Source of the DNA: Balaenoptera acutorostrata | Lineage: Eukaryota > Chordata > Mammalia > Artiodactyla > Balaenopteridae | Reading direction: 5' to 3' | Length of the DNA: 64,000 nt | Assembly: GCF_949987535.1 (NCBI RefSeq) | Contig: NC_080068.1 | Span: 77,091,254 to 77,155,253 of the forward strand | In this document: in pieces, positions 24,301 to 35,009 of the stretch | How the letters are laid out: each line of letters begins with the position of its first letter | How positions within the stretch are numbered: the stretch's first letter is position 1 | Position numbers and translations under genes: made by a program | The notes under the pieces: model-generated | What the model saw: only the letters and a program-made list of their open reading frames with translations | Database searches by the model: none | Told to the model about the DNA's origin: nothing

Positions 24301-25420
24301 AATAAAGGAATTTACAGGTATTATGAAAATGCAGTGGTGTGAGTTCCAGAACTGGTTAGTCTAGAGCTCAGTAATGTCACTGTGGACTCTGTTTCTTCTG
24401 TTTTTATTTTTTCTCTACGTCTGCCGTCTACAGTGTGGGCTGCACCCGGAGGCTGGGCCCTTTGATGTTAGAAGAGAGCTGTCAGTATAATTAGGTCCAC
24501 ATGCTTCCTCTTTTTTATCCAGAGAAAGATAGAGTCTTTCCTTAGCTATCTAACAAAAATTCTGAGATTCCTGTTGATTGGACCTTTAATTGGTTTAAAC
24601 CTAGGTCACTTTAACCAATATCTATGGTGAAGGGGTGGGATTATCCTGATGGATTATAACAATAAGACTTTACCCCTGAAGCTGATGGAGGGGTTCATCC
24701 CACCTAAAAACATGACTGCTGTAGAACTGATGTTGGGAAGGTGACAGATTTTCTATTATATATACTCTGGGGAACAGTGAATTCAAGGTTCCCCATCCTT
24801 GAATTGTTTTATGATAGGCAGTAAAGGATACAATAGTAAATTTAAAGCTATCAGAAATCTTGGTGTTTTTACTGAGCCCCATTTCTGAGAGCTATTAGAG
24901 AAAGTAAGATTGTGAGGTTGCTCCTAAGAGTCTTCTCACTTATGTTACTCATGCTTTCCTTCTATGAATCACATAGAAATATACTCATCACATACTGGTT
25001 CAAGTCAAAGAGTCAGAGAATTCTTCAGTTCTACACGAAAGGATGAAGATCAATGACACTGAAGCTGGGAACTACCACAAATGTTTTACCCAAACTACAA
25101 AAATGTTGTATTAAATGATTCATTAAAGCAAAAGATATTTCCTTACCTTATTTTTTTTTTCCTTTTTTACAAAGATAAACTAAGAAGTTAGACAAGGGCA
25201 TGTTTATCCCATTCAAAAGATTACCCAAACAGAAGAAACGATGGTATATGTTGCATTCTCTTGAATCACCAAACAATATCATCTTTGGGTCCAGAAGGGA
25301 ATCTGGTTTAGCTGGTCAAATAGACAACCAATATCAGAATTTACAAGCGTCCTTTTACCAGCTTTCTGAAAGGCAGTACATTCTTAGTCTATCAGAATAG
25401 ATTGTCTGATATACTTTTTC

Positions 25421-25518
25421 TTTTTCTTTTTTTTAAATTAGGGTATAGTTTTTTACAATGTTGTGTTAGTTTCTACCGTACAGAGAAGTGAAGTAGAGTT
25501 CCTTGTGCTATACAGCAG
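25421..25518 (-). mobile_element. Very short 5'-truncated L1 3' end
   Basis: T-rich start, then aatgttgtgttagtttctac and gttccttgtgctatacagca, antisense L1 3'UTR. The target duplication is TGATATACTTTTTC / TGATATGCTTTTTC at 25407-25420 and 25519-25532. Confidence 0.87.
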
Positions 25519-25538
25519 TGATATGCTTTTTCAATACT

Positions 25539-25686
25539 GGGACTTCCCTGGCAGTCCAGTGGTTGGGATTCCACATCTCCACTGCAGGGGGCACAGGTTC
25601 GATCCCTGGTCAGGGACCTAGGATCCCACATGTTGTGTGGCACAGTGAAAAAAACAAAACAAAACAAAACAGAAAACCACAAAAGG
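25539..25686 (+). mobile_element. Short CHR-1-like SINE
   Basis: The gggacttccctggcagtccagtgg head, the B-box ggttcgatccctgg and agggacctaggatcccac lead to an A/C-rich tail. The possible target duplication TCAATACT lies at 25531-25538 and 25687-25694. It sits directly beside a 100-bp L1 fragment. Confidence 0.88.
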
Positions 25687-25694
25687 TCAATACT

Positions 25695-27664
25695 AACTCA
25701 TGTTAGTTGCCTAGTCTCCTGAATTCAGCTTAAGGTGTTTATACACTTTCTAAGATTTCAGCAGCCCTCTGGAATCTTTGCTCGTGGTGCAATGCTTGAG
25801 ATCTTTGGATACTAGTTTTAGAGCTTTCCCTCCTGAGTGCTGGGAGAAGGTAGGAGAGAGAAAGACATGTTAGATATGGACATTATACTTTCCTTTAATA
25901 TTCAGTCTCTTGACACCCTACAAAAGTTTTATTTGTCCTGCCCTGAGAAATGAGTACCTCAACCATATTCTTGACAGGGTTCCTAATGACAGCATTACTT
26001 TCCATTAGAAATTTCTTAGGAGAAAACCTTGAATAAAGAGTGCTAATGAATTCCAGCCATTCCCACAGCTGCCTTGGTCCTTACCTCTCACGAGCCTCCA
26101 CTTCCTACTTTCATAGTTCCAGATGTTTCCCATTTGGTTTTAATGTTGCCATTCTTGTAGTTGGGCATCACGAAATTTAAAATGGTCTAAGGATTAAAAA
26201 AAAAAAAAAGTCTGTATATTATCAAGATACTTGTGTGATTTCCCAAATGTATTAATTGTTCAATCAGTACTTTCCAAAGTGCCAGAGAATGTTGAGAAGA
26301 GTGTGGAATAGTTTCTTGATGAAATATATTTAGGAAAATGTGGGTTTAACAAATTCAAATGGACTACTGCAGAATTATTCAGGCCTTTAATATGCATTCT
26401 TTACGTCCAAGAAAAAGGATATCTGGTGCTTTCTACTCATGTTTGACCATGGAATCCTTTTCCTGAAGAACATTTCATATAACACATCCGAGGAACACAC
26501 TTTGCAAAATGCTCATTTATGTCAAGTTACCATGTTTCCTGGGAGTCTGTTATCTGCTTGCCCTTTGTTGGCTTTTATTAGATGTTCCTAGGATTCTATT
26601 CCATGACAAAATCCAGTAAGGAAAGCTTTGCCATTATTTTTCAAGGAGAAGTAGGATGGGAAAAGGCCCAAAATCTATTTTCTCAAGGAGAGCAGATCTG
26701 ATTCAAAATCAGGAGCCTCTGATTCATCTTAATTGTTGTATTTCTGAGGGCAGAGGACATTTGCCATTAACTTCTAACACGATCCTTTTTCCTATCTTAA
26801 AGTACATTCTGCTATGTAAATACAAGGTCATACTAAACTTGGAAAGTGCCAACGCAATGGTTTTAGGCAACTGACGTAAGTTTTATGGAAGCATTTTTTG
26901 CAACCCACTTTTAAGGATAGGGTGAATTCTCCACATGTAAACTGCAAATGGGGATGAGGATCTGGTGTCAGCTACAAGTTCATGTTCAGATCTGAGTATG
27001 CCCCAGGGGAACAGAACTCTAATTATCTGAGTTAAGGGGCTGCAGCTGAAAAGCTCACAGGCCACTCCCAGAGCAGCAATATGGTCACACGGTGATGGCC
27101 AGGCTTTGCCAAGACTCAATATCCAGAAGAATTCTCTCTTTATTCAAGCCTAGACTACATTTCATTGTAGAATTTTGGTATTCAAATAAATTCTAATAAA
27201 CTCTTATCTGGTGTGGATGGCTTTCTTTCTATATTTTCTACTGTTCTTATTTTTTCATGTTATAAAAGCAATAATAGATGGCCAGTGTTGGCAAAACACA
27301 CAAAAGTGTGCAGATAGGATAAAAATCATTCATAATCCCACAAATCAAAAATAACTGCTATTGATATTCTGGTTTATCTATTTCAATATTTTATTTCTTT
27401 TTGAGTTGTTACATAGTTCCTTTGCAGGATGCTTTGAGACTATTTCTGAACTCTTTGTGGCCCTAATGCCGTATGCTGGAATTTATTTTGGGGGCAGACT
27501 CTCTTTTCTCAGAAGAGCTGCACTCGTGAGACTGTCTAGCTATAGAGATACAAGTTCAGCAAGAGTTGTTTTTTTTTTTTTTTTCCTACTGTAGCCCTGA
27601 ATATCGGTAGAGTAATTCCACTCCTACAACTTGTACTGTATTCCTACTAACACATGGTAATCCC
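25695..27664. other. Intergenic, nothing recognised
   Basis: Short open frames only, with no repeat family identified. Positions 27896-28854 are similar. They include a 135-codon frame at 28234-28641 with no recognisable domain. Confidence 0.5.
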
Positions 27665-27895
27665 AATACTAATGGAAACTGCTAACATTTTCTATATGTT
27701 AGAATATGTCCTGTTTTAAATGCAGTATCCTATTTAGTCCTTACAATAACACTATGTGTTACATTCTATTATTATCCCCGTTGTGCAGGTGAGGAAACCA
27801 AGGCACGGAGAGGATAAACAACGTGCCCAAAGTCACAAGTATTAAGTGGTGGAGCTGGGGTTTGAACATTGCACCTCCAGAGTCTGTCTTCCTTC
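27665..27895 (-). repeat. MIR
   Basis: The text cctatttagtccttacaata, tattattatccccgttgtgc, aggtgaggaaaccaaggcac and ggggtttgaacattgcacct identify an antisense MIR. Confidence 0.92.
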
Positions 27896-28854
27896 TTCAG
27901 ACTGAGATGTTAACTGAGGTAAAGGCTGCCTTCACTGTGGGCTGAGTGTAGCCCTGAGAAATCATCGTGATATTAGCTGGCTTGATGCTGATTCCTCTAG
28001 CATGTTGGAATACAATGGTGCACTCCAAGGGGCAGGGGTGGTGGGTAAGGGGAGGAGAGAGTGAGAGAATATAAAAAAGCAAAGTCTAGTTGAGAAGAGT
28101 GTGTCTCTGAACACGGCAGCAGGCCAGAGGCCGGGAGCTAGGGAGGAAGGAAGACATGGTTCCCTGTGAACAGGCGTGGCCAATGGATTTTAAGTGCAAC
28201 GGTACATGAATTCCAATTCGATGTTTTTCTTTCTTGCCTCGTAATTTGGATGCGCTATTGTCAACTTTATTAAACTTATTTAAGTTTATTAAACCACAGA
28301 AGTCCTCTCTTAGCTGGTCTCTGAAGAATAAAGGAGTGATGGCTTGTACTCATGTTTGGGGCTTAATTATAGAAGGAATGATGAAACGGGCAAAACTGCC
28401 AGAAGCAGCAGCCTGGGGCAGTAGTCAAGCATGGAAGGTGGAAAACAAAAACCAGGACATGCTGAAGATCACCATAGATAACTGCAGAGAGGACCAGACT
28501 TCTTATAGTCCTGTGGGATGGGGCATGGATTTATATTTGGATATTATGGGGAAGCTCAATCCTGTAGGCCTTGAAAACTGGGGACACTTGAGTGACATAT
28601 ACAATACAAAGCGTATGTTATATAATATATTTTACTTATAAAACTTGAATCATATTTAATTTGATACATGGCTTTTTATGTACCATTTTATTGTGGGTAT
28701 TTTAATAATTTAAATTAAAAATTTTGAAAATGCTATTTTTCAATGGCAGAAATGTCATTATAAGGAAGTACCATAATATTCACAACTATTTCCCTATTGT
28801 TAGACATCTAGGATGTTTTCCAACTTTTTTGCCTATATAAATAGCAGTGTGAGA

Positions 28855-30110
28855 TTAAGAATGCCCATTATCATCACTTACTAGACATCCTAACAATAAA
28901 ATAAGACATGAAAAAATGAGGACATAATTGGAAGGAGACGAACTTTTTTTTGTAGATGATGATTACACAGAAAATCAAAGAGAAATGATAAACAATGTAT
29001 TTATTAGAACTAATAAGAGTGTCCAGCAAAGTTGCTGTGCCCAAAATTAACATTTAAAAAAATCAGTAGTATTCTTGTATACTAACAATACCAATTAGAA
29101 AATTATAGTCTGTAAGTTCAATTTTGATTAAAATCCCAACAGGCATTTTACAGCTATTCCTAAAGTTCATATGGAAGGGTAAAGGTCCAAAATATGGCCA
29201 AGACAATTTTGAGAAAGGAAGAAATTTGCCCTTCCAGATATCAAGGCTTGATATATAGTAATTAAAACAATGTGATACTGGTGTAGGGATAGACAAATAG
29301 ATCAAAGAGATGGAATAATTGCCCAGAAACAGACTCTCAGATATTGCAGGAGAGTCTCTCACAGAAGTGACTTACAAATCAGCAGGAAAAGGATGAGGTA
29401 TTTAATAAGTGGATCTGGGGAAATAGACTATCCAAAGGGGAAAAAGAAACATTAGATCTGTAGTTCACTTGATAAAGATCTAAATGTGAATTTCAAAACT
29501 TTAAAAAATTTTAAGAGAGTATGGAGCAGAATACCTTTATAGAATTGGAGTAGGGAAGGATTTCTTAAATGCGACTCTAGAAGCACAAAATTTACACAGA
29601 TGTTCATATACTTACTATGTTAAAATTTAAAATTGTTGAAAGACAAAATAAAGTTTACAAGACAAACCACAGATTGAGAAGAAACATTTGCGATGTGTGT
29701 GACTGATAAAGGATTTAGGATCTAGAATACTTACAAAATCCTTAAAAAGCAACAAAAACAAAAGAAAAGAAATTCAACAAGGAAATTTGTGAAGGAAACG
29801 AACAGGTAATTCAGGGAAGTTAAACTGGACTGTCCAATAAAGATATGAAAATATGCCCAGCTTCATCAGTAGTCAGGAGGATGCAAATGAAGGCAATGAA
29901 ATACCATTTCCTTTCCACCAGAGAGGTAAAAATTAACAAGCCTGACTTAGCAAGTTTTGGGTGTGATGGGGGAAATAGGATCTTCCACACACTGTTGTCA
30001 GGCTACTTGGAACAATCACCTTCGAAAGCAGTTTGGCAATATCTGGTAAGGCTGAAGGTACTCATAACAAAACAGAACTTATGAGTGAATGATAAAAAAT
30101 AAAAAGACAG
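28855..30110 (+). mobile_element. Relic L1M, ORF2 C-terminal part
   Basis: The segment reads as decayed L1 ORF2. Recognisable are the cattcctaaagttcatatgg region, gatatatagtaattaaaaca, and the C-terminal peptide with MQMKAMKYHFLSTREVKINK (compare the [13 protein letters not shown] block of younger L1). Many stops and frameshifts. No functional protein. Confidence 0.8.
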
Positions 30111-30279
30111 TCAAGTTGATACTTCCCGTGTGCCCTCCCTGACAGCATTCCCCTCCTTCAACCACAAATCCTGAATTTTGTTTATATTATTTCTTTGCTT
30201 TGCTTTGCTCTTTTACCACATATTATGTACCCACAGAGACTATAATGCTTAGTTTTCTACTGCCTTTGGACTTCATATC

Positions 30280-31620
30280 AATGCGTATCATACTGTATGT
30301 AATCTCTGGTGTCTTGCTATTTTAACCTAATGTTATGTTTTCCGAGATTCATCCAAGTGTATGTGTGCACTCCGTGCCTCACTCATTTTTCCCTGCTAAA
30401 ACGGAGTACTGTAATTTATATAAAGCAGCGCTGTGAGGGACGTCCTTGAACCTGTCCCATGGACATCTGTGAGAGTTTCTTGAGCTTCTCTAGAGTTTAG
30501 GCTAAGGTGTTTATGTTCTAGAAGTAGAAATTGCTACATCAAGGGGTATGAGCTTCATCAGCTTCACTAGATAATGCACAGTTGTTTACCAATACACATT
30601 CTCATCAGCAGTGTGTGAGTTCCCATTCTCCACATCCTCACTGACACTTGATATCATCAAAGTTTAAATTTTTATCAATCTCACGGGTATACGATGGCGT
30701 TTCATAATGTTTTTAATTTGCATTTCATTCCTAATAAAATTTAATATATATATATTTTTTGTTATTCATGTTTTCTGTGAAGTGCCTTTTCATGTCTTTT
30801 GCCCATTTTTCTATTGACCTGTTCTTATTGATATTTTGCAGTTCTTTATATAGTTTGTATGCTAATTCTTTGTTGGATGTATGTGTGACAGATAACTTCT
30901 CTTGGTTTATAGCTTTTTAAAAAACTTTCTTTTTGCTATATAGAAGTTTTAAAATTCTTAATATACTTGAGGACTTTCTATTTTTTTATGGGTAGAGATA
31001 GCCTTATCTTACTTTTAAAATTTGCATTTCTTTGATCACAAGTAAGGCTGAACTTTTTTTCATGTTTATTGGCCATTTATATTTATTTTTTGTCAGCTTT
31101 TTTATGTCCTTTTGCTCATTTTCTGTTGATTTGTAAAGGACTTCATATGTGAAGGATATTAACCCTTTGTCATATTTGTTGGGAATATTTCCCCTAGTTT
31201 CTTATTACTTTTAAATTTTGCTTAAAATTCTCTTTATTGAGAATGTTTTTAAGCATATTTAAATCCTAATTTTTCCTTTTCCTGTTTGTGTTTGTTTTTC
31301 ACACTTGACAAAAATTAACTCATCTGGAATTAATTTTGTGATGAAGAGATGACATTAATCAACTGTCCCTCCTTTATCCACTGATTTGTGTTATCATTAT
31401 TATGCACTAACATTTTTATGTTTACTTGGGTCTGTTTCTGGGCCATATGCTTTGTTGTGTTAATTATAATTAGTTTATCAATTCTTGCCCAAGATACCTA
31501 CTTTGTTTATTGTTCTCTTTCTAGTAAAGTTTACCATTTGGTAAGGCAAATTCCTTTGTTCTTTTCAAACTTTCTTGGATCATCTCAGAATAGGCATTCT
31601 CCATTTCTCTAATCAAATAT
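30280..31620 (-). mobile_element. Relic L1M, antisense, with a partly repeated block
   Basis: Antisense ORF2/3' text includes ccttttcatgtcttttgccc and gttctttatatagtttgtat. The same L1 block occurs twice (about 30690-30910 and 31020-31210), so at least two fragments are joined. It is heavily decayed. Confidence 0.75.
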
Positions 31621-31870
31621 TTCACTTGTTTCCCAGAGTGTTAGCATATAAACAAGATGCAGCTTCTCAATTTTCAAAGTGTTAGAAAATGTGAAATACT
31701 TTCATCATAACTTTTCATGAATTCAGGAGGAACTGTTGAATGTTCCAAGGTCAGAGCTTGGGACAGTAATTAATGCTGTACCATTGAGAGTGAGGGTGTA
31801 ACGCTTGACACGATGTTTGACAGGGGCTTCCTATAGTTATACTTCAGTCACTTTCAGCCGAGGTATTTTC

Positions 31871-31984
31871 TTTTCTTCTTCTTCTTCTTCTTTTTTTTTC
31901 TTAATTCCCCGGCCAGGGATCCAGCCCCGGCCCACAGCAATGAAAGTGCCACATTCTAACCACTGGACTGTCGGGGAACTCCCC
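31871..31984 (-). mobile_element. Short tRNA-derived SINE, first copy of a tandem pair
   Basis: Antisense copy ending ...ccactggactgtcggggaactcccc. It lacks a stretch of about 30 bp (ggccgtgccccacacacggc and beyond) that the neighbour has. It is flanked by the repeat GCCRRGGTATTTT that also follows the second copy. Confidence 0.85.
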
Positions 31985-31999
31985 AGCCAAGGTATTTTC

Positions 32000-32141
32000 T
32001 TTTCTTCTCTTCTTTTTTTTTTTTTTGGCCGTGCCCCACACACGGCTTGCAGGGATCTTAATTCCCCGGCCAGGGATTGAACCCTGGCCCACAGCAATGA
32101 AAGTGCCACATTCTAACCACTGGACTGTTGGGGAACTCCCC
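32000..32141 (-). mobile_element. Short tRNA-derived SINE, second copy of a tandem pair
   Basis: Antisense copy nearly identical to the one at 31871 over the shared 85 bp (about six differences) but with the extra ggccgtgcccc segment and its own T-rich tail. The flanking 13-mer occurs three times, at about 31857, 31986 and 32143. Confidence 0.87.
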
Positions 32142-32156
32142 CGCCAGGGTATTTTT

Positions 32157-33579
32157 CTAAACCAACAGGGCCTGTTATGATTATTCTCTCTCTCCTTGGT
32201 GGACAATGAAGAAAACAGGCTTTCATGGACAATGTCATTATTCCTGCTGCAAAAATGAAACGCCTTGATTCCGGTATGAATGAACTTGTTTGTGGTGAAA
32301 TGATACTGTACTATAGGCATCAATGAGCTGGACCCTCAGTGTCTTCTCCCCAACAGAGTGGTTTGAGAGAGGCCTTTCCTTTGTTCAGGCCTTGGCTGTT
32401 GAGTTTGAGAAAGTGGAGGACCAGTTTAGCAACACAAAAGTTGGGTTATCTATCAGGCAGAACTGGTATTCCCCAGTTCTGGAGAGCAGACTTGGGGTTG
32501 GGCGGGGGAGGCTTTGCAGGTGGTGTGTGTCGGGAGAGAGGTCCCTGTGGCTCTGGCCAGAGGTGTGGATGGTGTGAAGACACTCCTCGGCCTCCTCTCC
32601 AGCAAACACCAAAGTGTCCCAGGTCACGCCAAAGGGGTAAAAATGGGATACTAAGTCTATTTGAGTATTTTGTAAGTGTAAGTTTACTATAAAAAGAGTG
32701 TTCTAGTCTCCGTTTGAGTGCAGATTAAATCCTGCGAAGTCCAGCTATGCTCAGGGGTCCTCCTAGTTGGTCTCATGTGGGGTCCCAGACACGAGGACCA
32801 GGCACAGTTGAATATGAGCTTCAACTAATCCCTCCTGCCTGGAGCCCGTTGAAATACACAATTACGCAACACCTTACACTCATTCAGAATAAGTCACTTA
32901 CTCCTCTTCTACCTCTATTCCTCATCTATAAAATGCGGAGGCACACATTTATCTTCTCATGTGCCAGAAATGCTTTTTGACAAATAAAACAATGCTTGCA
33001 AAAGTACAGTTGATAAAATGGTGCTAAACAAGTTCAGAAAAAATTCTGCCTTGTATATTTACACACTTTTCTGTCCTTTTGAGTCATTCAGAAGAAAGAA
33101 GGAAGGGGAAAGGCATGGTTCTGCAAAATGCTGAACATGGGTGCTTGTAAAAGAGCAATTTTTGATGACAATACACAAATAAGGCTGAAAAGTGGCATGA
33201 ATTGTAGTGATACCACCTGCTGATTAATGGCTTTATCAGCTTCTTTCTCTGAATGACCCAAGACACTCCAAAAGCAAAACTTTGGATGGCAAATCTCGAC
33301 GTATTTGTCAAATGAAAGGACTCACAGCAAGTTAGTAGCAGCTGATAGAAAAGAAAAGAGATTTAGTTATAGGTTGTGGCCTGAGAACAAAATTGGACTT
33401 GTGGGTATATTTTGTGGAGCCTCACAATTTTGGTTGGCACTGTGCTGGAAAATGCTTTGAATTGTCAATATTTCAAAAGCTGGGGATTTCGTATGAAAAC
33501 AATTGGTTAGAGCTGGGTAGCTGCCTCCTTCTTTAGACAGGACTGCTTTTTTTTTTTTCTTTGCTGTGCACCAGTGCCA
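32157..33579. other. Intergenic, nothing recognised
   Basis: Contains overlapping short frames at 32323-32692 in a G-rich patch, with no domain or splice structure that I can support. Positions 33894-35009, between the L1 fragment and the LIMCH1 poly(A) site, are likewise empty. Confidence 0.5.
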
Positions 33580-33588
33580 ATGTTCATT

Positions 33589-33884
33589 ATTATTATTTAA
33601 ATTTTTATTGAACTATAGTTGATTTACAGTATTGTGTTAATTTCTGCTGTACAGCAAATTGACTCAGTTATACATATATATTCTTTTCCATTACGGTTTA
33701 TCACAGGATACTGAATATAGTTCCCTGTGCTATCCAGTAGGACCTTGTTGTTTATCCATCCTATATATACTAGTTTGCATCTGCTAATCCCAAACTCCCA
33801 ATCCTTCCCTCTCCCACCCCTCCTCCCCCTTGGCAACCACAAGTCTGTTCTCTACGTCTGTGAATCTGTTTCTGTTTCATAGAT
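33589..33884 (-). mobile_element. 5'-truncated L1 3'UTR
   Basis: Antisense counterpart of the 13916 element: ttattgaactatagttgatt, ctgtacagcaaattgactca and ccttggcaaccacaagtctg are all present. Short flanking match ATGTTCATT at 33580-33588 and 33885-33893. Confidence 0.9.
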
Positions 33885-35009
33885 ATGTTCATTTGTTAGA
33901 CAAAAGTTTTTTTCAGTTTGCCATAGTCTATACCACTCTCTTAATACTGTCCTCTTCTGGTTCTCATTTACAATACCTAGCTGGTCCCTCCAGTCATTTG
34001 AGTTTGTAACCCCTGACCTAGATAATGCCAAAGGATGGGGAGAGATCCTTTGTGGTCCAGATTCAGACCTTAAAAAGGAGTCCTTAGGTCTTGAAGAAAG
34101 TCAATGGAAAAAAAGCTAGTTCAACATTATCCCAGGTAAAATTGTTCTTCTTTTAATAAAGACATTCTTCATAGATCACGTTAGAATAACAATCTTTTCT
34201 TTGTTTTGAAATGCATTGTAGTTGAATAAACTTTCACTTAAATAACAATGGATATATTAAACTACTCCAATAGTTGCTAAAATTCTCTTACAAATGGCAA
34301 AGAATTCACTTTTATATGGAAACAGCAGCAACTACTAACTGCATACCAAACTTTGCAAAAAAGAAGCAGAATACAACTTGCAATAGCAATTAGAATATTG
34401 CGTCTTAAAATGATGGAAACTTTCAAGGAATTTGATTGCTATTGGGACCGCCTACAAATTTGAGACACAGTGCCAGGCAAGATACATGTGTATTTTGCTG
34501 ATACAGTATCAGCAGGATGCCACCTTTTCAAAGGATATTCCCAGATTCAACAATGGAGAGAAAGGTCCTCAGTGAACAGACTGTATGTATACAGTGAGAG
34601 GGAGCATTGGGTCAGCACTGGAAAAAGTGGCAGAATACAGCGGCTTTAAAGGGTTTGACATGGTTTTCTCTAGCCAGTACTGGAAGTAAACCATCATTTG
34701 GTTGTTTTAGACAATTTCCTCTGGTATTTGCATGGTCTCTCCTGGTTATTGTGAGTCTCATCTCAAGGAGTTTGAATCCTTCAGTGGCAGGCAATTCCTT
34801 GGTGACTCCTAGAATCAGCTGGTAAGTTTGATTTGCCTTAAATAGCTGACCTCAAGATGCATCAATATACATATGCAAATATGCATCATTGCCATCAACT
34901 GACCCTGTAACTCTGGACCAAAAGCTGCAAGAGAGAGAAAGCCTGATTCTCTCTTCCCCAAGTAAGAAAACTGGCTCCCCCACCCCTCAAAAAAAATCAA
35001 TGAAATACA

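Noticed and set aside
28234..28641. 135-codon plus-strand open frame
   Set aside because: There is no recognisable domain, no splice structure or promoter, and relic L1 follows. The length is possible by chance in 64 kb.
31856..32156. CRISPR-like spaced repeats
   Set aside because: The repeated units are eukaryotic SINEs with target duplications. There are only two units, and no cas genes or prokaryotic context.
32323..32692. Overlapping open frames in a G-rich patch as a possible exon cluster
   Set aside because: No consistent frame, splice signals or recognisable domain. Both strands are open by base composition.
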